NCBI GenBank assembly: GCA_963743595.1
Contig: CAVURW010000291.1
Coordinates: 1 to 35,171, forward strand
Origin: CAVURW01 sp963743595
GTDB taxonomy: Bacteria; Verrucomicrobiota; Verrucomicrobiia; Methylacidiphilales; UBA1321
Direction: 5' to 3'
Length of the DNA stretch: 35,171 nucleotides
Shown here: in pieces, positions 14,704-22,899 of the stretch
Position numbering within the stretch: position 1 is the first letter of the stretch
Layout of the letters: the number at the start of each line of letters is the position of its first letter
Program-made: the position numbers and the translations under genes
Notes under the pieces: generated by a model
What the model was told of the DNA's origin: nothing
What the model saw: the letters and a program-made list of their open reading frames with translations, nothing else
Databases searched by the model: none

Positions 14704-15276
14704 TTGTTCTACGATTTCCACCAACAACAGCCGATAACGATTCCTGTTCGGGACGGTGCCGCAAAGGGAAAAATCGAGCGTTTTCACCGTACGATGCGCG
14801 ATGGTTTTCTCTCCCAAAAACTCGATCTTTCGTCAATCGACGTTCTCAATCGCCAGTTCATTGAATGGCTCGAATCCGATTATAATGCCCGTGCCCAGAG
14901 TTCCCTCGGCATGAAGCCGATAGATCGATTCGGGCTCGACCTGAAACGGATCCGCTTTCTGCCACCCGATCCGGCCAATGACGAACTCTTTTTCCTCGAG
15001 GAAAACCGCCACGTCTCCAAAACCAATACGTTCCAGCTCCATAAAATCCTCTTTGAAGCGCCCGCCGATCTGCGCGAACAAACCATCCAGGTCCGGTTTG
15101 ACCGGCTCCAGTTTCATCACGCCCGCGTCGTGGTCTATTTCAAAAATCAACGCATCGGTTTTGCCACCCCGCTCGATGTCGTCGCCAATGACCGTCCGCC
15201 CGCTAAAAGGCCAAAACCCACAAAAAAAGAGAACGAGACTCCGCCTCCCAAAGATGACAATGAGATTCCTTTTTAA
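14704..15276 (+). pseudogene. DDE transposase (integrase core), N-terminally deleted
   Basis: The 190-residue frame begins inside the catalytic core. RDGAAKGKIERFHRTMRDGF carries the third catalytic residue (the glutamate of KIERFHRT), and FIEWLESDYNARAQSSLGMK is the typical end of an rve integrase core. The following Mu-transposase-like C-terminal domain (VRFDRLQFHHARVVVYFKNQ) is complete. The two catalytic aspartates and the N-terminal helix-turn-helix region, together about 250 residues in relatives, are missing; only 18 bases separate this frame from the zinc-ribbon gene. An internal deletion is the simplest cause. Without the aspartates it cannot catalyse strand transfer. Confidence 0.75.
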
Positions 15277-16158
15277 ATGGCCTTTGAGCTCATCCAGCAA
15301 GCACCCCCTATACCCTTTAATAAAAACATTATGCTCCGCTCCTATTTTGGTTTATCCAGAAACCCATTCGATCTCACACGACTCAATCTCTTAGCCCATC
15401 AGCAGGATATCTTCGATACTCTCCTGGTCCATTGCCAGCAGGGTGGCTTTTGTCTCCTGCTCGGCCAGCCAGGCACTGGAAAATCCACCATTAAATCCGT
15501 CCTGCTGGACCACGATCCCAAACGGTTCATGCTCGCTCCCGTGGCACGCACCCTTCACACCTACTCCACTATTCTACGGCTGTTTTGCAACGCCTTTCAA
15601 ACCGAGTCCGATGGTAGTGATTTTAAATGCGAAAAGAGGCTGCTCAACCAAGTCCACAAACTCAATCAAAACGGCAAAATGATCGTCCCCCTCATTGATG
15701 ACGCCCATCTCATGGAAGCCGATTCCCTCCGGAAATTACGCCTCCTCTTTGAAGACTTCCCGAAAAATCACAATCTCGTTCTCATCGGCTTGCCCTCCCT
15801 CATCACCACCCTTAACCTGGCCGTGAACGAGGAAATCAAATCCCGCGTCACCTTCTCGGTGACCTTGCCCCGACTCAACCCAGATCAAATCGAGGCCTTC
15901 ATCCTCTCCCAACTCGATCTGTGCGGCCTCGCACATCGTACGTTCTCGCCAGAAGCTCTCGATCTGATCATCCGCTCCGCAGACGGCTTTCTGCGTCGTA
16001 CCCGCAATCTTTGCGTTGCCTCGCTTCTGGAAGCTGTTCGTGATTCCACCAAAATCGTCGATCTGCCCCACGTTAATCGCGTCCTGCTCCAACCCCACTG
16101 GCGGCGTGAAAATGATTTTCTGCATCCACAATTAACGCAAAGCTCCCCTCCAAACTAG
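15277..16158 (+). CDS. ExeA/TniB-like AAA+ transposition ATPase
   Basis: A 293-residue ATPase whose ATG directly follows the transposase stop, so translation is coupled. An internal ATG at 15331 (MLRSYFGLSRNPFD) matches the usual ExeA start and may be the true one. Walker A GQPGTGKST (about residues 63-71), Walker B MIVPLIDDAH (about 131-140), sensor region NHNLVLIGLP and the arginine-rich tail FLRRTRNLCVASLLEA are intact. In Tn7, Tn5053 and IS21 relatives such ATPases select target DNA and activate the transposase. Here it appears functional while its partner is not, so it could only help a related transposase encoded elsewhere. Confidence 0.85.
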   Translation: MAFELIQQAPPIPFNKNIMLRSYFGLSRNPFDLTRLNLLAHQQDIFDTLLVHCQQGGFCLLLGQPGTGKSTIKSVLLDHDPKRFMLAPVARTLHTYSTILRLFCNAFQTESDGSDFKCEKRLLNQVHKLNQNGKMIVPLIDDAHLMEADSLRKLRLLFEDFPKNHNLVLIGLPSLITTLNLAVNEEIKSRVTFSVTLPRLNPDQIEAFILSQLDLCGLAHRTFSPEALDLIIRSADGFLRRTRNLCVASLLEAVRDSTKIVDLPHVNRVLLQPHWRRENDFLHPQLTQSSPPN

Positions 16159-16273
16159 ACCTTTCTCCAGCTTTTGGGGAAACGGAGGTCGGGCTATGCA
16201 GGGATGCAACCCAACCAAGGGATACCCAAAAAACAAGGAAACGACCCCAAAAAAGAGGTCATCCGCAGTCACC

Positions 16274-16306
16274 AGAACAGAGGCTCCTCGCACGGGCCTC
16301 TGTTCT
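16274..16306 (+). terminator. Perfect 11-bp hairpin after the ATPase gene
   Basis: AGAACAGAGGC (16274-16284) and GCCTCTGTTCT (16296-16306) pair perfectly around an 11-base loop, 115 bases after the ATPase stop. No T-run follows, so intrinsic termination is uncertain; it could stabilise the transcript end. Confidence 0.4.
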
Positions 16307-16313
16307 CTGCGTT

Positions 16314-16413
16314 TATGACCATCATTTGGGATTTACCCACATACGACGTCAATTTGGGAACCAGTGAAGATTGGATGAGGGAAACCACCCCTATATGACG
16401 ACAATTTGAAAAC
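16314..16413 (-). repeat. Right-end repeat cluster 1 (three sites)
   Basis: TATGACCATCATTTGGGATT (16314), TACGACGTCAATTTGGGAAC (16342) and TATGACGACAATTTGAAAAC (16394) share the motif TAYGACnnCAATTTGGGA. They are inverted relative to the left-end sites. Spacing is 28 and 52 bases. Likely transposase-binding sites. Confidence 0.6.
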
Positions 16414-16525
16414 GGCTCTCTCAAAATAGCTCAAATCCATGACAGCATTGTGGGAATAAGAGCTTTCCCCTTCTCTTTTCCCAGCTCGTTTCCTGTTTGT
16501 TATGCCTCCCAAAATCCTGGGGTTT

Positions 16526-16540
16526 GGGGGCAAAGCCCCC
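16526..16540. repeat. GGGGGC-AAA-GCCCCC palindrome
   Basis: A perfect 6-bp stem with a three-base loop, in the context CTGGGGTTTGGGGGCAAAGC. This resembles repetitive extragenic palindromes found in many bacteria. It lies between the two right-end repeat clusters. Confidence 0.5.
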
Positions 16541-16594
16541 ATCGGCATCCTAAATCCCAATTTGTCATCCTAAACTGCCCGAACTTCCCAACTT

Positions 16595-16817
16595 TACGAC
16601 CATTTTATGGGATTTTCCCCTCTTTCCATACGACCTCAATTTGGGATCGCCCTACGATGTCAATTTGGGAACCTACAATCAACCAACGACATCAACGCCA
16701 CTTCCAACTTCTCTACCCCAATTAAACTGTCAAGAGGTGCTCCCTGTGTCGCTTACATTTTACCCTCTTTCATACGATCACAATTTGGGATTGGCGTACG
16801 ATGTCAATTTTGAAACC
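16595..16817 (-). repeat. Right-end repeat cluster 2 (five sites)
   Basis: Copies begin at 16595 (TACGACCATTTTATGGGA, divergent), 16629 (TACGACCTCAATTTGGGA), 16653 (TACGATGTCAATTTGGGAAC), 16773 (TACGATCACAATTTGGGA) and 16797 (TACGATGTCAATTTTGAAAC). Two pairs have the same 24-base spacing, so sites fall on nearly the same helix face. After 16817 the motif stops, suggesting the outer terminus lies at about 16820-16835. Between the ATPase and the next gene (16159-16899) I see no coding sequence. Confidence 0.65.
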
Positions 16818-16899
16818 TACAAATAGCCTAACGATTACAAGTTAGTGTGTGGGGAAACTGAAACATTAGATCGAGCGGAATTGTCCAAAATAGCACCAA

Positions 16900-17241
16900 T
16901 TAAAGATGTTTGTCACTGTCCTTAGACTTAAACCTCGCCCTTACGCTCTCTCTCATCTCCACAGGAAATTTCTCAATAGCTTCTTCCCATGTCCGGTGTA
17001 ATCCTTCATTTAGCATGTCAGAAAAGGTTTTCTGAGCCATCAACTTTCTAGCGTCCTCCCCTCCCACTACTTCGACACCTTCGCTCAGTAATTTATTCAC
17101 TATACGGTCGTGCTCTACTCTATTTACAACCAGAAGTACTGCCTGAGCTGGCTTGTTAAAAATAGAAAGCGCACCCGATTCTGAATTTCGAATAAGAATC
17201 CATCCCTCCTGACAACTGTATTCGAATTCTTCGTGGCTCAT
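16900..17241 (-). CDS. Probable immunity protein for the RHS toxin
   Basis: A 113-residue soluble, charged protein whose ATG overlaps the RHS stop (ATGA), so it is translated directly after it. It has an N-terminal part rich in strands (EEFEYSCQEGWILIRNSESG) and a helical C-terminal half (ARKLMAQKTFSDMLNEGLHR). I recognise no family. Position, size and tight coupling behind a polymorphic toxin C-terminus are what is expected of a cognate immunity gene; that is inference from genetic layout. The first element-end repeat lies about 80 bases beyond its stop, so the transposon ends just outside this operon. Confidence 0.6.
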   Translation of the reverse strand: MSHEEFEYSCQEGWILIRNSESGALSIFNKPAQAVLLVVNRVEHDRIVNKLLSEGVEVVGGEDARKLMAQKTFSDMLNEGLHRTWEEAIEKFPVEMRESVRARFKSKDSDKHL

Positions 17242-20200
17242 TGATTTGATGTAGATGTAAATTTAATTATTTGTCCGTTTTCGCGAACAATAGTTGATAT
17301 GTTTTGAGGAGACCCTGCGTTTTGCAAGCTTCTAAGGAATGCCAAATCCTCGGGACTTGCAAAAGGAGCGACGGGAAGGTCGAAGAGCTCCTCAGGATGG
17401 GTGTGATTTATGAGAATAATATCCCCTTGTATGGGAATTAAAACCTTATTAGGGAATCCTTGTATTAAAAAATAAGTTCCTCCTCCGCCGTTACGTCCGG
17501 CCCCCAGTATATAAATCTGCGCAAACTCCACCTTATTTGTTGCTTGAAGTGTGGCCATTTGACTGACTGTCAGTCTGCCTGGCAGCTGAAAAATCCTGGA
17601 CTGCAACATACGCCAAGACTTTAAAGAATATAATCCCGCACTACACTCGCCCACCGAACCACCCACAGCAGATTCTGCACCGCCGCTTGGATTATTCGTA
17701 GCTAAAAGAATACCCGCTGCAGTTGGTCCAATCCAGTTTAAGTTCGTGGCTACGTAATAGTAGGTTGCAGTGGCTGCTTCCACACCTCCGATAGCAACGA
17801 AGCCGTAAGTGGCCGCTACAATGGTCGCACCACCTTTAATCGCAGCAACTTCTTCGTCCAAACCATAACGGCTGGCTAGTCCATTTGGATCTACATTATT
17901 AACAGGATCATTGCCACAATATGCATACAAGTTTAGGCCTCCTGATTCCTGTATCGGGTCACGTTGCATCCATCGCCCGAGCGCTGGGCTATAAAGTCTT
18001 GCCCATGTTAAGTAATAGCCGGAAGGCTGGTGCTGGTACATACCAGCGTAGCCGAAGTCAGGAACGGTTTTGGAGGCATCTTGCTTAACAATGCTAGTGA
18101 CGCCATAGGGATCGTAGTCCAGGCGCGTTACTACGGTGCCAGTGGAGCTGGTGAGCTCACGGATGGAGCCGAGGTGATCGCGGGTGTAGAAGTAGCTGGT
18201 TCCAGTGGAACCTGAGTACGAAACAAATCCACTTCCGTAGAACCGTTTGGTGGGCTGGGTGGTGCTGGTGGTGTCGTATTCTTCGGCGATGCCTGCACCA
18301 GCGAAGATGAATTGCTTGGTACTCGTCACGGTTCCGGTGGCGCTGATCTCCACGATTTTGACGCGGTTGCCGCCACCGTCGTAGGTGAACTGAGTTTCTG
18401 CTTTGGACGGATAGGTGATCTGTGTGACCTCGTCCTTGGCATCGTAGGTGTAGGTATTCCCGGCAGCGTCTTTAGAGGTGTTGCCGTTTTTGTCGTAGGT
18501 GGGAGCAGTTGCACTCGTGCCTGTGTAAGCGGGAATCGTGTAGTTATTGGTGCTGAGATTGGCGTGTTGATCTTCGGCAATGACCTGAACTGAATTGGTC
18601 GCGGGGATTTGAGCGACAAAGTTCGTTCCGGTGGAATCGATGTTGCCCGAATTGCCGTTGAGCTTTACCGAGTAGAGGGGATTATTGCTATTTCCCACCC
18701 ATGAAACATCGCCTTTGGCTCCGGTTTCCGCGCCGAGCTTGTTCGCCGAATCATATGCCGTTGTCGCAACCGTGTTGGCCGCTGGTGAGGTCGTGGTTAA
18801 CTGTTGGCTGGTCCGGTTTCCGGCCAAATCATACTTGTACCCGTACTGGGAAAGGACCTGGTTGGTGCTGTTCGATTTCGCTGCGGAAATGAGCTGGCCA
18901 ATCGGATCATAATTGTAGTTCCAATGCGTCGGACTTGCCGCATCGGCAGCTTGAGTCCACTGGGTAATCCGGTTGTTTGCGTCATACTGGTAATCGAATT
19001 TGGATATGTTCGTGGCACCTTTTGCATTGGTGATATCGGTCAAAAGCGGTTGCACCGTAGCGCCACCGGCTTGATCAGCATAGGTCAAACTCGTCGTCAC
19101 ACCATTCGGCATCGCCACGGAGGTCACGCGCCCGGTGTTCGTGTAGTAGCCAAGCGTAAAGCTCCCCAGCGGATTACTCATGCTGGTGATCCGGCCAAGG
19201 TTATCGTAGTTAAGTATCTTTGTCGTGTTGGCGCTTGCCGCTCCTATATTTGTTGTCAACACCCGTCCCAGTTTATCGTACGTAAACTGAAAGCTCGGCG
19301 ATAGGGTGTAAACGGTGCCGCTCGGGGCGTACGTCGTATTGCCCAGTCGACCCTGGCCCAGCGTCGTCCCTCCGACAAAAGGATTGTAATTAAATGTCGT
19401 TGTGCCTAGCCCATCAATAGCCGTCTTGATCCGGGGATAAACCGTGTCATACGTGAAGCTTTGGCTTGGAGTTGGTGCGATACCTGTGGCTGGGGTGTAG
19501 GCGACTTGTTGCAGCGTATTGTCGTTGTTATAGGTGTAAGCCGTAACGGTACTATTGGAATCGGTGCTCGTCTTCAACCTGCTCGTTGTCGTTTCATACC
19601 CATACATTAAGGTCGAGCCATCCGGGTAGGCTTTCGCGGTGGGCCTCCCCTCCAAATCGCGTGACCAACTCGTCGTGTGGCCGTTCGGATCGGTCAAGGA
19701 ACCGAGCCCGCCGCAGGTGCACCACGTCAGTGTCGTTGTCGCTCCGTTGGGATCAAATTCCTGGAGCAACTGCTCAATCGCGTTGTACTGGTAATTGGCA
19801 GTCTTGCCGTTCCAATCAGTTTGACTGGCCAAATCGAGTCGGTCATAGGTGTTCGTTTCGGTCTTGCCATCGGTTCGGGTAATTACCAGAGGCCGGTCCA
19901 GACTATCGAACGTGCTGGCGAGCGTGTGGCCCTGCGGGTCGGTTACTTTGTTCGCCCGCCCCAAGGCGTCGTACCCATAAGTAATCACTGGTGCGGAACC
20001 AGTGCCGGAGTTTGGAGTCGGCCCCGTCACCGTGTGGAGGTAATACCCGGTACCCGTTCCGCCGACACCCGCATACGCATATTTTGTGGTCTCGCTTAGC
20101 GGATCGGTCGCGGAGGTGATTTGTCCCTTGCTATTATAGACAAAAGTTGCCGTTTGCCCGGAGGCGTCGGTGGCACTCACCGGCTCGTGATTACTCACGG

Positions 20201-22886
20201 TTTGCGTGGCGTTGGTGTAGGCAAATGACGCCAACGAATCTTGGTTAGCACCATCGGTCTGAGTCACCGTCATCAGGTCGATCCCGGTGGCTGTATCGTA
20301 GGTGTAATTGGTCGTTCGATTGGCCGGATCAATCGACTGCGTCAGATTACCGATTGAATTATAGGTGTATTGGCTCGTCTGCGTGTTGCCGTTATCCAAA
20401 ACACGTGCCACGACCAATGGACGATCACTGGTTCCAATTGTGATGGAATTAGGTTGACCGGCGTAGGAGTAGTAGACACGACCTTCCAGCGGCATTTTTT
20501 CACTTTCGATCACGCTCGACATTACCGAGTTTTGACCGTTATCCACCTGGTGCAGCCAATGGAAGATGTGCGCATAGGAAGCGGTAGTCGCCAGTTTGCC
20601 TGAACCAGCTGTGTTGAAGTCAGCAAGAATGTAAGAGGTCAAGTCAGGCGTAGTCGGGAAGCCGGATATTGCCCCGGCCATTACGGAAACCGCGTGGCGA
20701 TCCCAATAAAAGGTGTTCCGATAATTGAGGTAATTATTGTTGCTGCTAAATCCCGTTGGGCTCGTCGCCTCTGAATTGACATAACCGTATCCGTCGAGTC
20801 GCTGCATGTAGAACTCTTGCTGGCCAATCGGGTTCGTCACTTGGATGGTGTGAAACTGCTCTGTATTGTCGCCAGACGGGCTTCCACCCGAGGCTTGAAT
20901 GAAGCTAGTCGTTCCATAAGGGGTGTTCAGCGCCGTGATCAGATCGTTCCCGTCATAATTAACGGACGAGGTCAGGCTATACTCGTCGGTCATGGTGGTC
21001 AGTAGCTCTGGCGAGCCGGTATAGCCGAACGAGGCGCTGCGGCTGAACGGATCGCTCACCATTGTGATTTTCAGCGGATCGCTCGTGAGCCCATACGTAA
21101 AGGTCGTCTTCTGCCCGATGGCGTCGGTAACCGAGGTCAATTGCAGATCGCCGTTGAATTGGTTTGATGTGCTGAGAACGGTGTATTGCAGCGTGACGTT
21201 GTTGCCTTGCGGATCGACCATTGAGCTCATGAAATAGTTGGTCCCGAACTTGTAGCCGTAAATCTGCTTGGAACCATCGGGTAAATGCCGTTCAAAGGAA
21301 CCGCTGGTTGTGACCCAAAGCGTGGCTTGACTCTGAGGATCGGGACCGTAGTAGCCTTGAAAACCGGATGTCCCTGGATTGGAGGGGGGGCCGCTGTAGA
21401 TTTCCTGACCGCCCCCCGCCGTGTTGACGGTGATCGTTCCGCCGTAGGTACCTGAAGCGTAGCTGGTCCAATTATTAACGGCTAAAGGCCCTTGATTGAA
21501 GTAGGCGAAGTTCCCGGATTGGCTCGCTTCCAATTGATTAATGCTGACATTAAACGGTACCTTGGGCCCGACGGGAGGCGCGTAGCCAACGGGAGTATCG
21601 GTGATTGTTAGGCTGAGTGTCGCGGCAAAGACATTATAAGCAGGCATTGCCGTTTGACCGCCCAAACCCAGAGCGTGAAGAAGTTCACAGAGAATACATT
21701 TACTGTCCCAAAGTCGGGTGGCAAAGGCGACAATGGCATAGGTTTGACCGCGACCCATAATGTTCGTGGAGTCGGCGTCGGAAATGGACGTCCAACCCGT
21801 GGGCACCGGTCCTGCCGAAATTAAGAACCCATCCGCTTCGTCATGAAGAGCATCTGCGGGTAAAAGCCGTGCTCCACCGTCAAACGTGGGATCTTTAACG
21901 AGATAGCCGTTACGGTAGGGCTTAAGGACAGCAGCGAAGTGCCCCGATTTCCAGTGAACCACAGCGGGGGTGGGGATGGTGTAATCGGTCGTGGGGGGGC
22001 GAACAGCTTGCAGATCCAAACCGACCTGAGTAGCGAGAGATTGCACCTGAAATAGTGAAAAGCCCTGTGTGGTCGATTGTGCTTTGTCGAGGATATCGGA
22101 CGTTCCGGCCTTGGGATTGTTCTCAAGCAAAATCGATTGCAAGGCCCATGGCCCGCACTTGAACGATTCGCCCGGTTTGTTCACCATCATCCAGTGGGAA
22201 TCGTGGGCCGCACGGACAAGTGCTTTGGCCTGTCCATAGAGTGGCCGGTTCTGAATCTCTGTTAACAGCGGGTTGGTCCGTTCCATCCGCCCCAGGCTGC
22301 CCAGAAGCGTGAGGAGCTCGCCGACCGTTCGATCCGCGAGCAGGTGGATGTAGGGGTTACTGGAGCCTTTCGTGGCCGCCCAAGCGGCTTCCCATGCGGC
22401 GACTGCCCGTGTGTAATAACCGTTGTTTCGGTAAAAGAGACCGAGATTTGTTTGAACCGAACCGATCCAAACGGAATGGGGATAGAGTTGAGTGAACTGC
22501 TCGAGTTTGGCGAGACCAGATCGATCTGACCGCGCTTCATAGGCCTTTATTGCCGCGAGCAGGGCAGCATTTTCGGCGGGGTCGGTGCTGGGAGATTCGG
22601 GGATGAATGGTTCAGAAAACGGATGCTCCGCGCAAATGGCCGCAGCGGTGGAGGAAAGCGTCGGAGGCGGCGTCAGTTGTTCCTTTGTGAGTTGAGGCGG
22701 AACAATAGGAGCCGGGCGATCCGTTGTCGTTGTGCCGATGGCTGAGGATTGAACCAGGCTGCGGATATCTTGTGTCGTTTCGGCATAGACCGCCTCATTG
22801 GACGTGATCAATTGAACAGGCAGGACGATCAACGCCGTGAATCGGAGGAACCACGTGGGACGGTTGTAGCGGAGGAAAAAGTTCAT
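17238..22886 (-). CDS. RHS/YD-repeat polymorphic toxin with C39-like peptidase and JAB-like C-terminal domain
   Basis: An 1882-residue exported protein. N-terminal hydrophobic signal segment (LRFTALIVLPVQLITS, residues 15-30), then TPR-like helices (about 110-230). A papain-like C39 domain (about 235-355) follows, with Cys in FKCGPWAL, His in HWKSGHFAAV and Asp in VKDPTF. Next come many YD repeats (about 450-1640) such as ITYGYDALGRANKVTDPQGH, ending in the RHS core block SPALGRWMQRDPIQESGGLN and DPNGL (near 1673), where RHS proteins cut off their toxin. The last ~210 residues hold VEFAQIYI and NHTHPEEL...ASPED: H-x-H-P plus S-x2-D with an upstream Glu, resembling the JAMM metal site of JAB-type toxins, although the H-to-S spacing is longer than usual. 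The RHS shell would encapsulate the toxin. It is the middle gene of a LamG-RHS-immunity operon. Confidence 0.88.
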   Translation of the reverse strand: MNFFLRYNRPTWFLRFTALIVLPVQLITSNEAVYAETTQDIRSLVQSSAIGTTTTDRPAPIVPPQLTKEQLTPPPTLSSTAAAICAEHPFSEPFIPESPSTDPAENAALLAAIKAYEARSDRSGLAKLEQFTQLYPHSVWIGSVQTNLGLFYRNNGYYTRAVAAWEAAWAATKGSSNPYIHLLADRTVGELLTLLGSLGRMERTNPLLTEIQNRPLYGQAKALVRAAHDSHWMMVNKPGESFKCGPWALQSILLENNPKAGTSDILDKAQSTTQGFSLFQVQSLATQVGLDLQAVRPPTTDYTIPTPAVVHWKSGHFAAVLKPYRNGYLVKDPTFDGGARLLPADALHDEADGFLISAGPVPTGWTSISDADSTNIMGRGQTYAIVAFATRLWDSKCILCELLHALGLGGQTAMPAYNVFAATLSLTITDTPVGYAPPVGPKVPFNVSINQLEASQSGNFAYFNQGPLAVNNWTSYASGTYGGTITVNTAGGGQEIYSGPPSNPGTSGFQGYYGPDPQSQATLWVTTSGSFERHLPDGSKQIYGYKFGTNYFMSSMVDPQGNNVTLQYTVLSTSNQFNGDLQLTSVTDAIGQKTTFTYGLTSDPLKITMVSDPFSRSASFGYTGSPELLTTMTDEYSLTSSVNYDGNDLITALNTPYGTTSFIQASGGSPSGDNTEQFHTIQVTNPIGQQEFYMQRLDGYGYVNSEATSPTGFSSNNNYLNYRNTFYWDRHAVSVMAGAISGFPTTPDLTSYILADFNTAGSGKLATTASYAHIFHWLHQVDNGQNSVMSSVIESEKMPLEGRVYYSYAGQPNSITIGTSDRPLVVARVLDNGNTQTSQYTYNSIGNLTQSIDPANRTTNYTYDTATGIDLMTVTQTDGANQDSLASFAYTNATQTVSNHEPVSATDASGQTATFVYNSKGQITSATDPLSETTKYAYAGVGGTGTGYYLHTVTGPTPNSGTGSAPVITYGYDALGRANKVTDPQGHTLASTFDSLDRPLVITRTDGKTETNTYDRLDLASQTDWNGKTANYQYNAIEQLLQEFDPNGATTTLTWCTCGGLGSLTDPNGHTTSWSRDLEGRPTAKAYPDGSTLMYGYETTTSRLKTSTDSNSTVTAYTYNNDNTLQQVAYTPATGIAPTPSQSFTYDTVYPRIKTAIDGLGTTTFNYNPFVGGTTLGQGRLGNTTYAPSGTVYTLSPSFQFTYDKLGRVLTTNIGAASANTTKILNYDNLGRITSMSNPLGSFTLGYYTNTGRVTSVAMPNGVTTSLTYADQAGGATVQPLLTDITNAKGATNISKFDYQYDANNRITQWTQAADAASPTHWNYNYDPIGQLISAAKSNSTNQVLSQYGYKYDLAGNRTSQQLTTTSPAANTVATTAYDSANKLGAETGAKGDVSWVGNSNNPLYSVKLNGNSGNIDSTGTNFVAQIPATNSVQVIAEDQHANLSTNNYTIPAYTGTSATAPTYDKNGNTSKDAAGNTYTYDAKDEVTQITYPSKAETQFTYDGGGNRVKIVEISATGTVTSTKQFIFAGAGIAEEYDTTSTTQPTKRFYGSGFVSYSGSTGTSYFYTRDHLGSIRELTSSTGTVVTRLDYDPYGVTSIVKQDASKTVPDFGYAGMYQHQPSGYYLTWARLYSPALGRWMQRDPIQESGGLNLYAYCGNDPVNNVDPNGLASRYGLDEEVAAIKGGATIVAATYGFVAIGGVEAATATYYYVATNLNWIGPTAAGILLATNNPSGGAESAVGGSVGECSAGLYSLKSWRMLQSRIFQLPGRLTVSQMATLQATNKVEFAQIYILGAGRNGGGGTYFLIQGFPNKVLIPIQGDIILINHTHPEELFDLPVAPFASPEDLAFLRSLQNAGSPQNISTIVRENGQIIKFTSTSNQ

Positions 22887-22899
22887 GGAGGTGAGGAAA

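Larger units (their letters stand above)
13984..16817 (+). mobile_element. Degenerate three-gene transposon with multi-site ends
   Basis: The unit holds a zinc-ribbon protein, a DDE transposase remnant and an ExeA/TniB-like ATPase on one strand, flanked by repeated ~20-bp motifs in inverted orientation. A DDE transposase working with an AAA ATPase and several binding sites per end is the plan of Mu, Tn552/Tn5053 and Tn7 relatives. The exact termini and target duplication cannot be fixed by eye. The true left end may instead be at 10340, making the cargo genes part of the element. Loss of the transposase N-terminus means it cannot move by itself. Confidence 0.65.

Noticed and set aside
14411..14836. 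Minus-strand frames opposite the zinc-ribbon and transposase genes
   Set aside because: They are shadows of the plus-strand frames, which show cysteine and transposase motifs.
16314..16817. CRISPR array
   Set aside because: Repeats are degenerate, about 20 bases, with uneven spacing; no uniform spacers. They fit transposon-end binding sites.
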